Shown one piece after another: positions 17,297 to 27,800 of a DNA stretch of 64,000 nt; within the stretch, counting starts at the first letter, position 1, and every line of letters starts with the position of its first letter. The stretch is from the NCBI RefSeq assembly GCF_024808255.1, contig NZ_JANTYS010000009.1, positions 1 to 64,000 on the forward strand. Direction: 5' to 3'. The notes under the pieces are model-generated. The model saw only the letters and a program-made list of their open reading frames with translations. It was not told the DNA's origin and did not search any database. This DNA comes from Mucilaginibacter dorajii (lineage in GTDB: Bacteria; Bacteroidota; Bacteroidia; Sphingobacteriales; Sphingobacteriaceae). The translations under genes were made by a program, and so were the position numbers.

Positions 17297-19042
17297 TTAT
17301 ACCGTAGTTTTTATTTTTAGCTCATTCATCTGTGTATCAGCGATAGTTGATGGTGAATCAATCATCACATCCCTGCCCGAATTGTTTTTAGGGAAGGCAA
17401 TTACATCGCGGATAGAATCCAGGCCTGCAAATATCGATACTAACCTATCAAAACCTAATGCTAAACCACCGTGCGGCGGCGCGCCATATTCAAAGGCATC
17501 CATTAAAAAGCCAAATTGTTTTTGTGCTTCCTCTGGCGAAAACCCAAGATGTTTAAACATCAACGATTGCGTAGCACGGTCATGGATCCGGATAGAACCA
17601 CCACCAACTTCGGTGCCGTTCATAACCAGGTCATACGCGTTGGCGCGTACTGCCCCTGGGTTTGTGTCTAACAAATCGATATCCTCGGGCTTAGGCGAGG
17701 TGAAAGGGTGGTGCATAGCGTGATAGCGACTTGTTTCCTCATCCCACTCCAGTAAAGGAAAATCCAACACCCAAAGCGGGGCAAATTTATTTTTATCGCG
17801 TAAGCCCAAACGGTTGCCCATTTCTAAACGCAGTTCGTTCAGTTGTTTGCGTACTTTATCGGTTTGGCCGGCAAGTACCAGCATAATATCACCTTTTTCG
17901 GCATTGAAAGCGGCTGCCCAATTGGTCAGCTCATCTTCGCTGTAAAATTTATCTACCGACGATTTTAAAGTGCCATCTTCATTATAACGACAATAGATCA
18001 TGCCGGTAACGCCAATTTGCGGGCGTTTTAACCATTCGGTTATTTCATCTAACTGTTTACGGGTATAGCTTGCGCAACCTTTGGCATTGATACCAACCAC
18101 CAGTTCGGCATTATCAAAAACGCCAAAACCTTTGCCTTTAACAATGTCATTCAGTTCTACAAATTCCATTCCAAACCTAATGTCCGGTTTATCAGAACCA
18201 TACAGGCGCATGGCATCGGCGTATTGCATTCTCGGGAAATCGCCCAGGTCAATGCCTTTTACTGTAGTGAACAAGTGGCGGGTTAAGCCTTCAAAAATGT
18301 TTAATATATCTTCCTGGGTGATAAAGGAAAGCTCGCAATCAATCTGGGTAAACTCTGGCTGACGGTCTGCACGCAAATCCTCATCACGGAAACACTTTAC
18401 GATCTGGAAATAACGGTCGAACCCGCTCACCATCAACAATTGTTTAAATGTTTGGGGCGATTGCGGCAAGGCGTAAAACTCGCCCGGATTCATGCGGCTT
18501 GGCACCACAAAATCGCGCGCGCCTTCGGGGGTCGATTTGATCAACACCGGGGTTTCAACCTCTATAAAATCAAGATCACTTAAATACCTGCGTATTTCCT
18601 GGGCCATTTTATGGCGTAAAACCAGGTTGTTACGGATAGGTGCGCGGCGTAAATCAAGGTAACGGTATTTAGCACGCAGTTCCTCGCCGCCATCGGTTTC
18701 ATCTTCGATCATAAACGGCGGAATTTTGGCCGCGTTCAGGATCTCGATATCTTCCACAACAATTTCAATTTCGCCGGTTGGGATCTTGGTATTTTTGCTG
18801 GTACGCTCAATTACTTTACCAATAACTTTTATCACAAACTCACGACCAAGCTCGCGGCTTTTTTCGCGGATGAGGGCATCTGTATCGGTATTAAAAACCA
18901 ACTGGGTTAAACCATAACGGTCGCGCACATCAATAAATGTGGTACCGCCCAAATCTCGCGATTTTTGTACCCATCCGCATAAAGTAACAGATTGGCCTAA
19001 ATTGCTGATATTTAATTCGCCGCAGGTGTGAGTTCTAAGCAT
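17297..19042 (-). CDS. aspS: aspartyl-tRNA synthetase
   Basis: The 581-residue protein has the bacterial AspRS architecture: an N-terminal OB anticodon-binding domain (1-105), the class II core with motif 2 [19 protein letters not shown] (217-235), an inserted GAD domain (about 280-410), and motif 3 [11 protein letters not shown] near the C-terminus. It charges tRNA-Asp in the cytoplasm. Whether it also charges tRNA-Asn cannot be told by eye. It is divergent from the thiamine operon, and a small TTCGGATTTCGG-type inverted repeat lies upstream. Confidence 0.96.
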   Translation of the reverse strand: MLRTHTCGELNISNLGQSVTLCGWVQKSRDLGGTTFIDVRDRYGLTQLVFNTDTDALIREKSRELGREFVIKVIGKVIERTSKNTKIPTGEIEIVVEDIEILNAAKIPPFMIEDETDGGEELRAKYRYLDLRRAPIRNNLVLRHKMAQEIRRYLSDLDFIEVETPVLIKSTPEGARDFVVPSRMNPGEFYALPQSPQTFKQLLMVSGFDRYFQIVKCFRDEDLRADRQPEFTQIDCELSFITQEDILNIFEGLTRHLFTTVKGIDLGDFPRMQYADAMRLYGSDKPDIRFGMEFVELNDIVKGKGFGVFDNAELVVGINAKGCASYTRKQLDEITEWLKRPQIGVTGMIYCRYNEDGTLKSSVDKFYSEDELTNWAAAFNAEKGDIMLVLAGQTDKVRKQLNELRLEMGNRLGLRDKNKFAPLWVLDFPLLEWDEETSRYHAMHHPFTSPKPEDIDLLDTNPGAVRANAYDLVMNGTEVGGGSIRIHDRATQSLMFKHLGFSPEEAQKQFGFLMDAFEYGAPPHGGLALGFDRLVSIFAGLDSIRDVIAFPKNNSGRDVMIDSPSTIADTQMNELKIKTTV

Positions 19043-19255
19043 AACAATGTTTTATAAAAGTTTGCAAAAGTAAGTTTTTGATTTCGGATTTCGGATGTTC
19101 GATTTCGGAATTTGATTTTTTACAGGTAACTATCATAGTCACCAAAGGCATAACTAAGTGTTAAAAGTTGTCATATAATTGATTTCATTACAGCCGCTTC
19201 TCAACATGCCTCCTGTAAATCCGAATTCCGAATTCTCAAATCCCAAATCAAATCC

Positions 19256-19263
19256 TATCTTTG
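19256..19263 (+). promoter_or_regulatory. candidate -7 promoter element of the thiamine operon
   Basis: TATCTTTG fits the Bacteroidota -7 consensus TAnnTTTG. It is placed so that transcription would begin at about 19268-19272, just before the riboswitch. No clear -33 TTTG was found at the expected distance, so the call rests on one element and its position. Confidence 0.5.
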
Positions 19264-19271
19264 CCTCATAA

Positions 19272-19482
19272 TTCTCAAGGGGTGCCTTGCTTTGGTGTAA
19301 TCAAAAACAAATTGTTTTTACCAAACTGAAAGACAGGCTGAGATCAAACCCAGGAAGCCCCCCAGCCCCCTAAAGGGGGAGTAATCAAACTTAAAGCTAA
19401 AACTTTAGGCATATTTACTCCCCCTTCAGGGGGGCGGGGACTCCCGCACCTGATCCGGATAATGCCGGCGTAGGGAGAGGTA
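19272..19482 (+). promoter_or_regulatory. TPP riboswitch (THI element) with an inserted palindrome
   Basis: The conserved TPP aptamer parts are present in order. GGGGTGCC is at 19279-19286, CTGAGA (pyrimidine-binding bulge) at 19338-19343, ACCC at 19348-19351, ACCTGATC at 19448-19455, the CCGGATAATGCCGG hairpin at 19455-19468 and CGTAGGGA at 19469-19476. The joining segment between P2 and P4 is normally a few nucleotides. Here it carries an extra palindrome of about 86 nt (19356-19441). The next genes, a TonB-dependent receptor and PnuT, fit thiamine uptake. Whether control is at transcription or translation is unclear. Confidence 0.93.
19356..19441. repeat. palindromic CCCCCTAAAGGGGG-type repeat inside the TPP riboswitch
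   Basis: Left arm text CCCCCTAAAGGGGGAGTAA (from about 19366) faces TTACTCCCCCTTCAGGGG (from about 19416), with a short AT-rich loop. The same C/G-rich unit appears three times around trpG (39789-39813, 39885-39910, 40525-40551). It would fold as an independent hairpin projecting from the aptamer junction. Confidence 0.85.
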
Positions 19483-19549
19483 ACAAGTTAAGTGTACTGC
19501 CATTGTACCCTGGTGAGCAGATGGTTTAACTAATTTTAGTTTACAAATT

Positions 19550-22006
19550 TTGAAAAATGTATTCGCGGCGATTTTCGCCCTGCTGCTGCCTGTCCTGGCA
19601 TCAGCCCAACTTTCCATTTCGGGAAAGGTAACCAACACATCCGGCGAAGCACTGCCCGGCGCTACCATTGCCATTTTAAATCCATCATTAACCGCTGTTG
19701 CCGATGCCAATGGCAAATACCTGTTTAATAACCTTAAACCAGGCAATTATACGCTGCAGGCCAGCTATGTTGGCTATCAAACTATTAATAAAAATATTGT
19801 TCTGGGTGCCAATATTGTGGTAAACCTATCGCTAAGCAATGGCACATTTACCGCCGAAGAGGTTACCGTAAGTTCAACCCGGGCGGTTAAAAATTCGCCT
19901 ACTGCCTTTACAAATCTCAGCAAAAAAGACCTGGCTAAAGGAAATTTCGGGCAGGATCTGCCTTACCTTTTAAGCTTAACCCCATCGGTAGTAACCACGT
20001 CAGATGCAGGCGCGGGTATTGGCTACACCGGTATCCGCATCCGTGGTTCTGATGCTACCAGGGTTAACGTTACCATCAACGGCATCCCCTTAAATGATGC
20101 CGAAAGCCAGGGTTCATACTTTATTGATCTGCCCGATCTGGCTTCATCCGTAGATAACATCCAGGTGCAGCGTGGGGTAGGTACATCTACCAATGGCGCA
20201 GGCGCTTTTGGTGGCAGCATCAACATTCAAACCACCACCCGGCGGGATACAGCTTATGCCGAGATTAATACTTCGGGCGGCTCATACGGATCTATCAAAA
20301 ACACGGTTAATGCCGGTACTGGTTTACTCGGCGGGCATTTTAGTTTAGATGGCCGCTTATCACGCATCCACTCCAACGGGTATATTGACAGGGCTACCTC
20401 CGATTTAAAATCGCTTTACCTGAGCGCCGCCTGGTACACCAAAACCAGCACACTAAGGGCCAACGTAATATCGGGCCATGAGCGCACCTACCAGGCCTGG
20501 AACGGCATTGCCGATTACGTAATAGGCGATAACACCCGTAAAGATAACCACACTTATAATGAGCTTGGCCTGATGGATACTGCCGGTAATTTTTATAAAA
20601 ACCAGGTAGATGATTACCTGCAAAACCATTACCAGTTATTGTATGATCAAAAAATAAGTGATAAGCTATCCTTTAGCGGCGCGCTGCATTATACCAAAGG
20701 CAGCGGTTATTATGAGGAGTACCGCCCGCAGGATGCCGTGGCCAACTATGGCTTAAACCCGGTTATTATAGGTACCGATACCATCAAAACCACCGACCTG
20801 GTACGCAGGCTTTGGCTTGATAATAAATTTTACGGCGTTACTTATGCCTTAAAATATCAACCCCAAACTAACCTGAACATGACCCTTGGCGGTGCCTATA
20901 ACCAATACGAGGGCGCGCATTTTGGTGATGTTGTTTACACCAAAGAAAGCGCCGGCATAGGACCTAACTATGAGTACTACCGCGATAACGCCAAAAAGAA
21001 CGACTTCAACATTTTTTACCGCGCCGAGTGGCACATCAATAAAGTGTTACTTTATGCCGATGCCCAATACCGTCACCTGTATTACAATTTTTACGGCATC
21101 GACCAAAACCAGCAAAACGCGCAGCAAAGTATCGAGCTCAATTTTTTTAACCCAAAGGTGGGCATCACTTACCAGTTTAATGAACAAAACAATGTCTACG
21201 CGTCATTTGCAGTAGGTAACCACGAGCCCAACCGCGACGACTTTGTTAATGCTACTCCGCAAAACCGTCCCAAAGCAGAAAACCTAAAGGATTTTGAAGC
21301 GGGTTACCGCACTATAGGCAAATTTTTTAGCGGCGGCATCAATGCCTTTTACATGCTGTATAAAAACCAGCTGATTTTAACCGGGGCGCTCAATGACGTA
21401 GGCTCGGCTATACGCACCAACGTTCCGGATAGCTACCGCGCCGGCGTGGAATTGGATGGCAAAGTAAGGATAACCAGCCAGCTCAACTGGGGATTAACCG
21501 CTACCTGGAGTGCCAATAAGATCAAAAACTATCACCAGTTTTTCTCCAATTATGACGACGGATCATTGGTTGAAGAAACCTTAACAACAACAACTATTGC
21601 TTTCTCTCCATCGCTTACGGGAGCCAGCATTATTAGCTACAGCCCGTTTAAAGGCAGTGAATTTTCATTTATCAGCAAATATGTAGGCAAGCAATATTTG
21701 GATAATACCATGAACCAAAACCCGGCGGGCTTTGGCATAGCACCCGATAATTTGAGCAACCCTTATGCTGCCAACCGTTACCTTAAAAGCTATTTTACCA
21801 GCGATGTAAGGTTGCGTTATAATTTCAGCATCAGTTCGGTAAAAAATATTGGTGTGGGCTTGCTGGTTAGCAATATTTTCAGCAAAAAGTACGAGGCCAA
21901 TGGCGCTACCTATCCTGATATTGAAAGCGGGCATTTGGTTAATTATAACTACTTTTTCCCGCAGGCACCGCGTAACTTTTTAGCATCGTTGAATCTTAGC
22001 TTCTGA
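19550..22006 (+). CDS. TonB-dependent outer-membrane receptor, probably for thiamine
   Basis: The 818-residue protein starts with TTG at 19550, giving a signal peptide (MKNVFAAIFALLLPVLASAQ). A carboxypeptidase-regulatory-like domain (about 21-105), a plug (about 115-235, with IRIRGSDATRVNVTINGIPLN) and a beta-barrel ending in ASLNLSF follow. TonB-dependent receptors import scarce ligands across the outer membrane using proton-motive energy. The TPP riboswitch in its leader and the PnuT gene after it indicate thiamine or a related compound. It is not SusC-type, and no SusD follows. Confidence 0.9.
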   Translation: MKNVFAAIFALLLPVLASAQLSISGKVTNTSGEALPGATIAILNPSLTAVADANGKYLFNNLKPGNYTLQASYVGYQTINKNIVLGANIVVNLSLSNGTFTAEEVTVSSTRAVKNSPTAFTNLSKKDLAKGNFGQDLPYLLSLTPSVVTTSDAGAGIGYTGIRIRGSDATRVNVTINGIPLNDAESQGSYFIDLPDLASSVDNIQVQRGVGTSTNGAGAFGGSINIQTTTRRDTAYAEINTSGGSYGSIKNTVNAGTGLLGGHFSLDGRLSRIHSNGYIDRATSDLKSLYLSAAWYTKTSTLRANVISGHERTYQAWNGIADYVIGDNTRKDNHTYNELGLMDTAGNFYKNQVDDYLQNHYQLLYDQKISDKLSFSGALHYTKGSGYYEEYRPQDAVANYGLNPVIIGTDTIKTTDLVRRLWLDNKFYGVTYALKYQPQTNLNMTLGGAYNQYEGAHFGDVVYTKESAGIGPNYEYYRDNAKKNDFNIFYRAEWHINKVLLYADAQYRHLYYNFYGIDQNQQNAQQSIELNFFNPKVGITYQFNEQNNVYASFAVGNHEPNRDDFVNATPQNRPKAENLKDFEAGYRTIGKFFSGGINAFYMLYKNQLILTGALNDVGSAIRTNVPDSYRAGVELDGKVRITSQLNWGLTATWSANKIKNYHQFFSNYDDGSLVEETLTTTTIAFSPSLTGASIISYSPFKGSEFSFISKYVGKQYLDNTMNQNPAGFGIAPDNLSNPYAANRYLKSYFTSDVRLRYNFSISSVKNIGVGLLVSNIFSKKYEANGATYPDIESGHLVNYNYFFPQAPRNFLASLNLSF

Positions 22007-22046
22007 TGCACACGAATGGATGCACACGAATGGATGTACACGAATG
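22005..22046 (+). repeat. three tandem 14-bp repeats after the receptor stop
   Basis: GATGCACACGAATG occurs at 22005-22018 and 22019-22032, and with one change (GATGTACACGAATG) at 22033-22046; the first copy overlaps the receptor stop codon. More CACGAAT words follow to 22075. The function is unknown. Confidence 0.8.
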
Positions 22047-22108
22047 GCACGAATTGGAGCGAATTTCACGAATTGCCTGGCTGCGGATATTTATTTAACT
22101 AAGCGCTA

Positions 22109-22738
22109 ATGCATAATCTGATCTCTCTTTTTATAGAACAAATAAAGGAAACCACCTGGGTGCAATGGCTTGCTGTTGCACTGGGTGTGGCCGAAGTTTT
22201 GCTGGCGCGGGTTAATAATATATGGCTTTACCCCGCGGGGATTTTAGGTACATCAATAGCTATTTACCTGCTGCTGGATGTAGGCTTGTATGCCGAATCG
22301 ATACTGAACGGTTACTACGTGGTCATGAGTGTTTACGGCTGGATCTACTGGCTAAAAAAGAAAAACGAACCGCCTGTAAAAATTAGCTGGCAAACCAAAA
22401 ACGAATGGATCATTAGTTTGACCATATGTGTTGTTGGGTGGGTGTTTTTTTATGTGCTGCTCAAAAATCTGCCGGCTAAATACTTCACCCCATCAAACGT
22501 ACCGGTTTGGGATGCCCTGATCTCATCAACCGCCTGGGCCGGCATGTGGCTTTTGGCTCGTCGTAAAATAGAGAACTGGGCATTTTTAAATGTATCAAAC
22601 CTGTTTGCCATACCCATACTGTTTTACAAACACCTGCCCATGTTTGCACTGCTCACCATCTTTTTATTTATCATCGCTATTTTTGGATACTTTGATTGGG
22701 CGAAGACAGAGAAGCAAGAGTCAGGAAGCAAGAGTTAA
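22109..22738 (+). CDS. pnuT: PnuT-type thiamine transporter (PnuC family)
   Basis: The 209-residue membrane protein has about seven helices and the PnuC-family core WLYPAGILGTSIAIYLLL, then ESILNGYYVVMSVYGWIYWLKK, and later WDALISSTAWAGMWLLARRKIENW. PnuC relatives import nicotinamide riboside (PnuC), riboflavin (PnuX) or thiamine (PnuT) by facilitated diffusion coupled to phosphorylation. The TPP riboswitch upstream of the operon decides for thiamine. No thiamine kinase follows, so the trapping enzyme must be encoded elsewhere. Confidence 0.9.
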   Translation: MHNLISLFIEQIKETTWVQWLAVALGVAEVLLARVNNIWLYPAGILGTSIAIYLLLDVGLYAESILNGYYVVMSVYGWIYWLKKKNEPPVKISWQTKNEWIISLTICVVGWVFFYVLLKNLPAKYFTPSNVPVWDALISSTAWAGMWLLARRKIENWAFLNVSNLFAIPILFYKHLPMFALLTIFLFIIAIFGYFDWAKTEKQESGSKS

Positions 22739-22804
22739 GACTGTTTTTGCGATTGAAAGAGCAGGGTTAGAGGCAAAATAAAAGAATAACTTCTTTCTGT
22801 GAGG

Positions 22805-23392
22805 TTAAGAGGCAAAAAGAACCAGCAGAAGTGTAGCTGCACCGCTCACCCTGGGATATTCTGTTCTTAAATATTTTAAGGCAATGGTGATCTGATTTTC
22901 CACGGTACGTTTGGATATATTAAACTTACGGGCAATTTCCTCGTTAGTTAAATTTTGTACCCGGCTCAACCAAAAAATCTCCTGGCAACGTGGTGGTAGC
23001 TGTTGAAGTATGGAAGATAGCTCGGTCTGGAGATCTTCATAGTCCAGTTTGTTAATACTTTCGTTGTCTACCGCAAAGTTCTCCTCCCCGGTAAACTGCT
23101 CTATGTATTCAATAATATTTATCTGGGCCGCCTTCAGATACTTGTACACATGATACCGGGCAGCCGCCTTAATGTAATTTGAAAAGTTGAGGATATTGAT
23201 GGTTTTTCGTTTTTGCCACAGCTCCACAAAAACATCATGTGTAATTTCTTCGGCTGCCGGGCCATCTTTCAAATAGTAACTGGCGGTTTTATAAAGCTTA
23301 CTCCAATACCTGTTATACAGAACTACAAAAGCCCTGGAATTATCAGAGACAACAGCGTCCCATAATTCGTTGTCAGTAAGTTTATTGGCCAT
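22805..23392 (-). CDS. ECF sigma factor of a SusCD locus
   Basis: The 195-residue protein is an RNA polymerase sigma-70 factor of the Bacteroidota-expanded family. Region 2 (about 10-85, with FVVLYNRYWSKLYKTASYYL) and region 4 (about 125-180, PPRCQEIFWLSRVQNLTNEEIARKFNISKRTVE) are clear. It is divergent from a FecR gene followed by susC with an STN domain and susD. In such loci the receptor signals through FecR to release the sigma factor, which activates the locus. The C-terminal hydrophobic tail (GAATLLLVLFAS) is a common variant. Confidence 0.93.
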   Translation of the reverse strand: MANKLTDNELWDAVVSDNSRAFVVLYNRYWSKLYKTASYYLKDGPAAEEITHDVFVELWQKRKTINILNFSNYIKAAARYHVYKYLKAAQINIIEYIEQFTGEENFAVDNESINKLDYEDLQTELSSILQQLPPRCQEIFWLSRVQNLTNEEIARKFNISKRTVENQITIALKYLRTEYPRVSGAATLLLVLFAS

Positions 23393-23552
23393 AATTGGTT
23401 CGATAAAAGTAGAAAATATATGTCATTTGCAAATGTCATTACTACAGAAATTTCCCTTTTTAGAAAAATATTTCATTTAACATGTGTGTTGCCCGTGTTT
23501 TTTGAGCACTATATATATGAAGCGCAAAATCTCCATTTGCCAAACCAATTAA

Positions 23553-24695
23553 ATGACACCAGAAGAATATATACTGTTATATGAAAAATTCTTATCGGGC
23601 GGATGTACCCCTGATGAAGAAAAGCGACTGATGGAGTACCAGGACGCATTTGAAATGCAGCAAGATGTACAAAACAGCAAGTTAACTGACAGCGACCGAT
23701 TGTTGCGCCGGGCCACTTACACACGGATCGACGAGTCGGTAACACCAGTTAAAATCAGGCGGATCAAGCCAACATGGTGGTGGTATGCTGCCGCTGTATT
23801 GCTGTTAACACTTACCCTTGGCAAACTACTGCTAAAGCCAGAGAAACCCCTGCAGTTTACAGCCATTAAAAAGCAAAACAGCAGCAAACCCATCCTGCCG
23901 GGTAAAAATACGGCTATCCTTACCTTATCAAACGGAACGAGCATTGTTTTAGACGATGCTAAAAATGGGGTGCTGGCCAAATCCGGAAAAACGGAGATCA
24001 AAAAAATGAAAAACGGCCTGATTGCTTATACCGGGAAGGATGCAAATGCGGGAGCAGCCGCGTTGAACACCATTGCCACACCCAGGGGAGGCCAATATGC
24101 CGTTATGCTGCCCGACGGAACCAATGTATGGCTAAATTCACAATCATCACTTACTTATCCCGTTGCTTTTAATGGCCAGGAGCGCAACGTTACCCTAAAA
24201 GGCGAGGCCTATTTTGAGGTAGCTAAAAATAAAAAACATCCATTTATTGTACACACCGATAATGTAAAGGTAAAGGTATTGGGCACACACTTTAACGTAG
24301 CGGCCTATACCGATGATGATGAAGTAAAAACCACCTTGCTGGAAGGCTCTGTAAACCTAAGTAAAGGCACTTCCTCTGCCATGCTGGTACCGGGCCAACA
24401 AGGTATTGTGACAGCTACCGGGGATAACATAATCACCAAAACGGTAAATGTAAACCAGGCTATCGCCTGGAAAATGGGTTATTTTCTTTTCAGGGAAAAT
24501 AGCATTCGCGATATTATGAAACAGATGGCCCGCTGGTATGATGTGGAGGTGGAATACAAAGGCACACCAACCAGCAAAACTTTTGGGGGTACTTATGCTA
24601 AAGATAAAGACATTAACGAACTCCTTAACGGACTTGAATTAACAGGATTGGTACATTTTAAAATTGACGGAAGGAGGATAATCGTTATGAAGTAA
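23553..24695 (+). CDS. FecR-type anti-sigma factor
   Basis: The 380-residue protein has a short cytoplasmic N-domain (1-70), a single membrane helix (about 74-92), a periplasmic FecR domain (about 165-260, with TPRGGQYAVMLPDGTNVWLNSQSSLTYP) and a C-terminal DUF4974-like domain (about 305-375, with FRENSIRDIMKQMARWYDV). It would hold the divergent sigma factor at the membrane until signalled by the STN domain of the SusC protein downstream. The order sigma, FecR, SusC, SusD is the standard one. Confidence 0.95.
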   Translation: MTPEEYILLYEKFLSGGCTPDEEKRLMEYQDAFEMQQDVQNSKLTDSDRLLRRATYTRIDESVTPVKIRRIKPTWWWYAAAVLLLTLTLGKLLLKPEKPLQFTAIKKQNSSKPILPGKNTAILTLSNGTSIVLDDAKNGVLAKSGKTEIKKMKNGLIAYTGKDANAGAAALNTIATPRGGQYAVMLPDGTNVWLNSQSSLTYPVAFNGQERNVTLKGEAYFEVAKNKKHPFIVHTDNVKVKVLGTHFNVAAYTDDDEVKTTLLEGSVNLSKGTSSAMLVPGQQGIVTATGDNIITKTVNVNQAIAWKMGYFLFRENSIRDIMKQMARWYDVEVEYKGTPTSKTFGGTYAKDKDINELLNGLELTGLVHFKIDGRRIIVMK

Positions 24696-24817
24696 CTCTT
24701 ATTTAAATAACGGTTATCTGGAAAATATACCAGGAGCGTTTCGACCGCCCCCGGTAATAAAGCCAGGTAACTTATCGATTGTGAGACAACCTTTTATTAA
24801 TTAAACCTAACATTCAA

Positions 24818-27800
24818 ATGTATAAAATATTTACTGAATCAAAGTTCAGGTGGCATAATCATGCCCATTTAAAATTTATCCGGATCATGAAATTAACCTT
24901 TGCTTTGATCCTGCTGGCTATGATGCAGGTTAGTGCAGCCACTTACGCGCAAAAGGTAAGCCTTGAGGTACAAAAAATGCCCCTGGAAGATGTGCTTTTT
25001 ACATTACAACAGCAAAGTGGCTATGATTTTATCTATAGCTCGCATTTAATCAAAACGGCGGCACCTGTATCATTATCATTAAAAAATGTTACTGTAACAC
25101 AGGCATTAGATAAGATATTTTCAGATCAGCCATTGATTTATCTTATCCACAAAAAAACGATAACTATAAAAGAAAAACCCGACGTGGTGGCTGTTAATGC
25201 CTTTTCTGTTAAAGGTAAAATTACTGATAATACGGGGGCGCCTTTCCCTGGCGTAAATATCCAGGTTAAAGGAACAGGTACAGGTACCATTAGCGCTGCC
25301 GACGGCACCTACAGCATCAACGTGCCCGATGGAAACGCTGTGCTTACTTTTAGCTTTGTTGGTTTTGTTAAACAGGAAATAGTTGTAGGCGATAAAACGC
25401 AGATTAATGTTATCCTGGCAGAAGATAAAAAGGCCCTGAACGAAGTTGTAGTAACAGGGTACAGCACACAAAGCAAGCATACCCTCACCAGCGCTATCGT
25501 ATCTGTAAAAGGCGAGGAGATGACAAAAAGAGTTGCCACAGATCCATCTTCGCTGTTGCAGGGCCAGCTACCGGGTTTATCGGTTGTACAAAATTCGGCA
25601 GAGCCCGGTAACGAAAAGGTTCAATTGCGCATCAGGGGTGTTGGTACTTTTAGTAGTGCCGGAACCGATCCTTTGGTTATTGTAGATGGATTGCCGGGCG
25701 ATCTGAGCATTATCAATCCAAATGATATTGAATCGGCAACGGTTTTAAAAGATGCGGCAGCCGCAACAATTTATGGTTCAAGAGGTGCAAACGGCGTATT
25801 GGTCATTAAAACTAAAAAGGGAGCTGTAGGTGGTTTCCAGTTGTCCTATAATTACAATATAGGTTTTGCCACGCCCACCAGGCTGCCTAAACTGATCACC
25901 AATTCGGCTACGTATATGTCATTGCTGAACGAGGCAGAGGCAAATTCAGGCAACGCGCCCATTTATACGCAAGCCCAGATTGATCTTTATCAAAATGCTA
26001 CAGACAGGGTAAAGTACCCAAACCACGACTGGCTTAAAGACATGTTTAGCACAGCTACCGTGCAAAATCATTATTTAAACCTATCCGGCGGTAACGATAA
26101 TACTACTTACAGCCTGGGTTTGGGTTTCACAGATCAGCCGGGCACCATGAAAGGGTTTGATTATAAAAAATATACGCTCGACCTGGGCCTTAGCTCGAAG
26201 GTAAATAAAAGGGTTACCCTGGGTACCAATTTCCAGATCCGCTATGGCGATAGGGCATTTCCTAACGACAACGCCACGGATCTGTACATTTCAACCCTGG
26301 CACAATCGCCTTTATACCCGGCCCAAACAGCCGATGGCCTTTGGATAACCAAGGCTTACGATAAAGAGCTTGGTAATAAAAACCCGGTATTAACGTCAAC
26401 CATATTAACGCATAACCCCAATTATTATGGCCAGGGAAATATTTCGCTGGATGTAAAGATCACGGATGCCCTGAAGTGGGAAAACCGCGTCGGTTTAAGT
26501 TTCAATGTCGACAAAAACAAAACCTTCAGGCCCGTAATACCCGAGTACCTGTACAGCGATCTTTCTTACTACCGCAACGCGGATGTTGGTACGCCCGGTA
26601 TGACCTCAACCGAAAATGACGATATCCACTCCACGGTGTACAGCCAGTTGAATTTTCATAAATCATTTGGCAGGCATGACCTTACCATTCTTGGTGGCGC
26701 ACAGCAGGAAGTTGATAACGTCAGCGATATCAACGCGTTTCGTACTAATTATCCAACCAATGAGCTATCAGAAATTGATGCCGGATCGCTAAACGGGGCG
26801 ACCAACGGCGGTACATCTGCCGAATGGGTAGTAAACTCCTATTATGGCAACGCCAATTATAGCTTTAGTGATAAATACCTTTTAGGAGCCAGTGTAAGGT
26901 ATGATGGATCATCGCGCCTGCCTAAAGATTCGCGCTGGAAACTCTATGAGTCATTTTCGGCAGGCTGGCGGGTATCACAGGAAAGCTTCCTGAAAGATGT
27001 AAGCTGGATAAACGATTTAAAGATCCGCGGTTCATGGGGTAAGCTGGGTAACCAAAACATAGGTACCTATCCTTATCAGTCGGCATTGTTACAAAGCGCT
27101 TATGCCTTTAACGGCACTATAACAAACGGTTTCCAGGCAAATCAATTGGTTGACCCAAACCTCACCTGGGAATCGGCAAGGATGACCGATATTGGTGTCG
27201 ATTTTACCGCGTTTAACAACAAGCTTACCTTTACGTTTGATTGGTTTAATAAATACACCTATGATATTTTACGTCAATCGCAGGTACCATTGGCCCTTGG
27301 CGTTAACGCGCCAATTGTAAACAATGGCGCGGTTAGCAATAAAGGTGTTGAATTTAGCCTGCACTACCAGGGCCGTCTCAATGAAAAGATCAGCTATTAT
27401 GCAACGGCTAATTTCCAGGCATACCGCAATAAGCTGGTATCATTTGGCGCACCGGAAATTGGCGGGCCCGACCAGCAAACCATTATGCAAAATGGATATC
27501 CTATCAACTCGTTTTACCTGTATACCATGGATGGTATTTTCCAAAACCAGGCCGAAATCGACAAATCGCCAGATCAATCTTCATTGGGCGGTGTTCCCAC
27601 TCCCGGCGATATCAAGTATAAAGATATCAATGGTGATGGTAAGGTTGATGCCAAAGACCGCAGCATTCAGCCGGGTCAATATCCTAAGTTTGAGTACTCT
27701 TATACTATGGGTGCTACTTATGGTAATTTTGATGCCAGTGTACAGCTATATGGATCATATGGCAACAAGCTGTATTTATACAAATGGGGTGTTGATCCCT

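Noticed and set aside
19356..19441. C/G-rich palindrome considered as the riboswitch expression-platform terminator
   Set aside because: It lies inside the aptamer, before the last conserved segments, and lacks a T-run. It also belongs to a dispersed repeat family found by trp genes.
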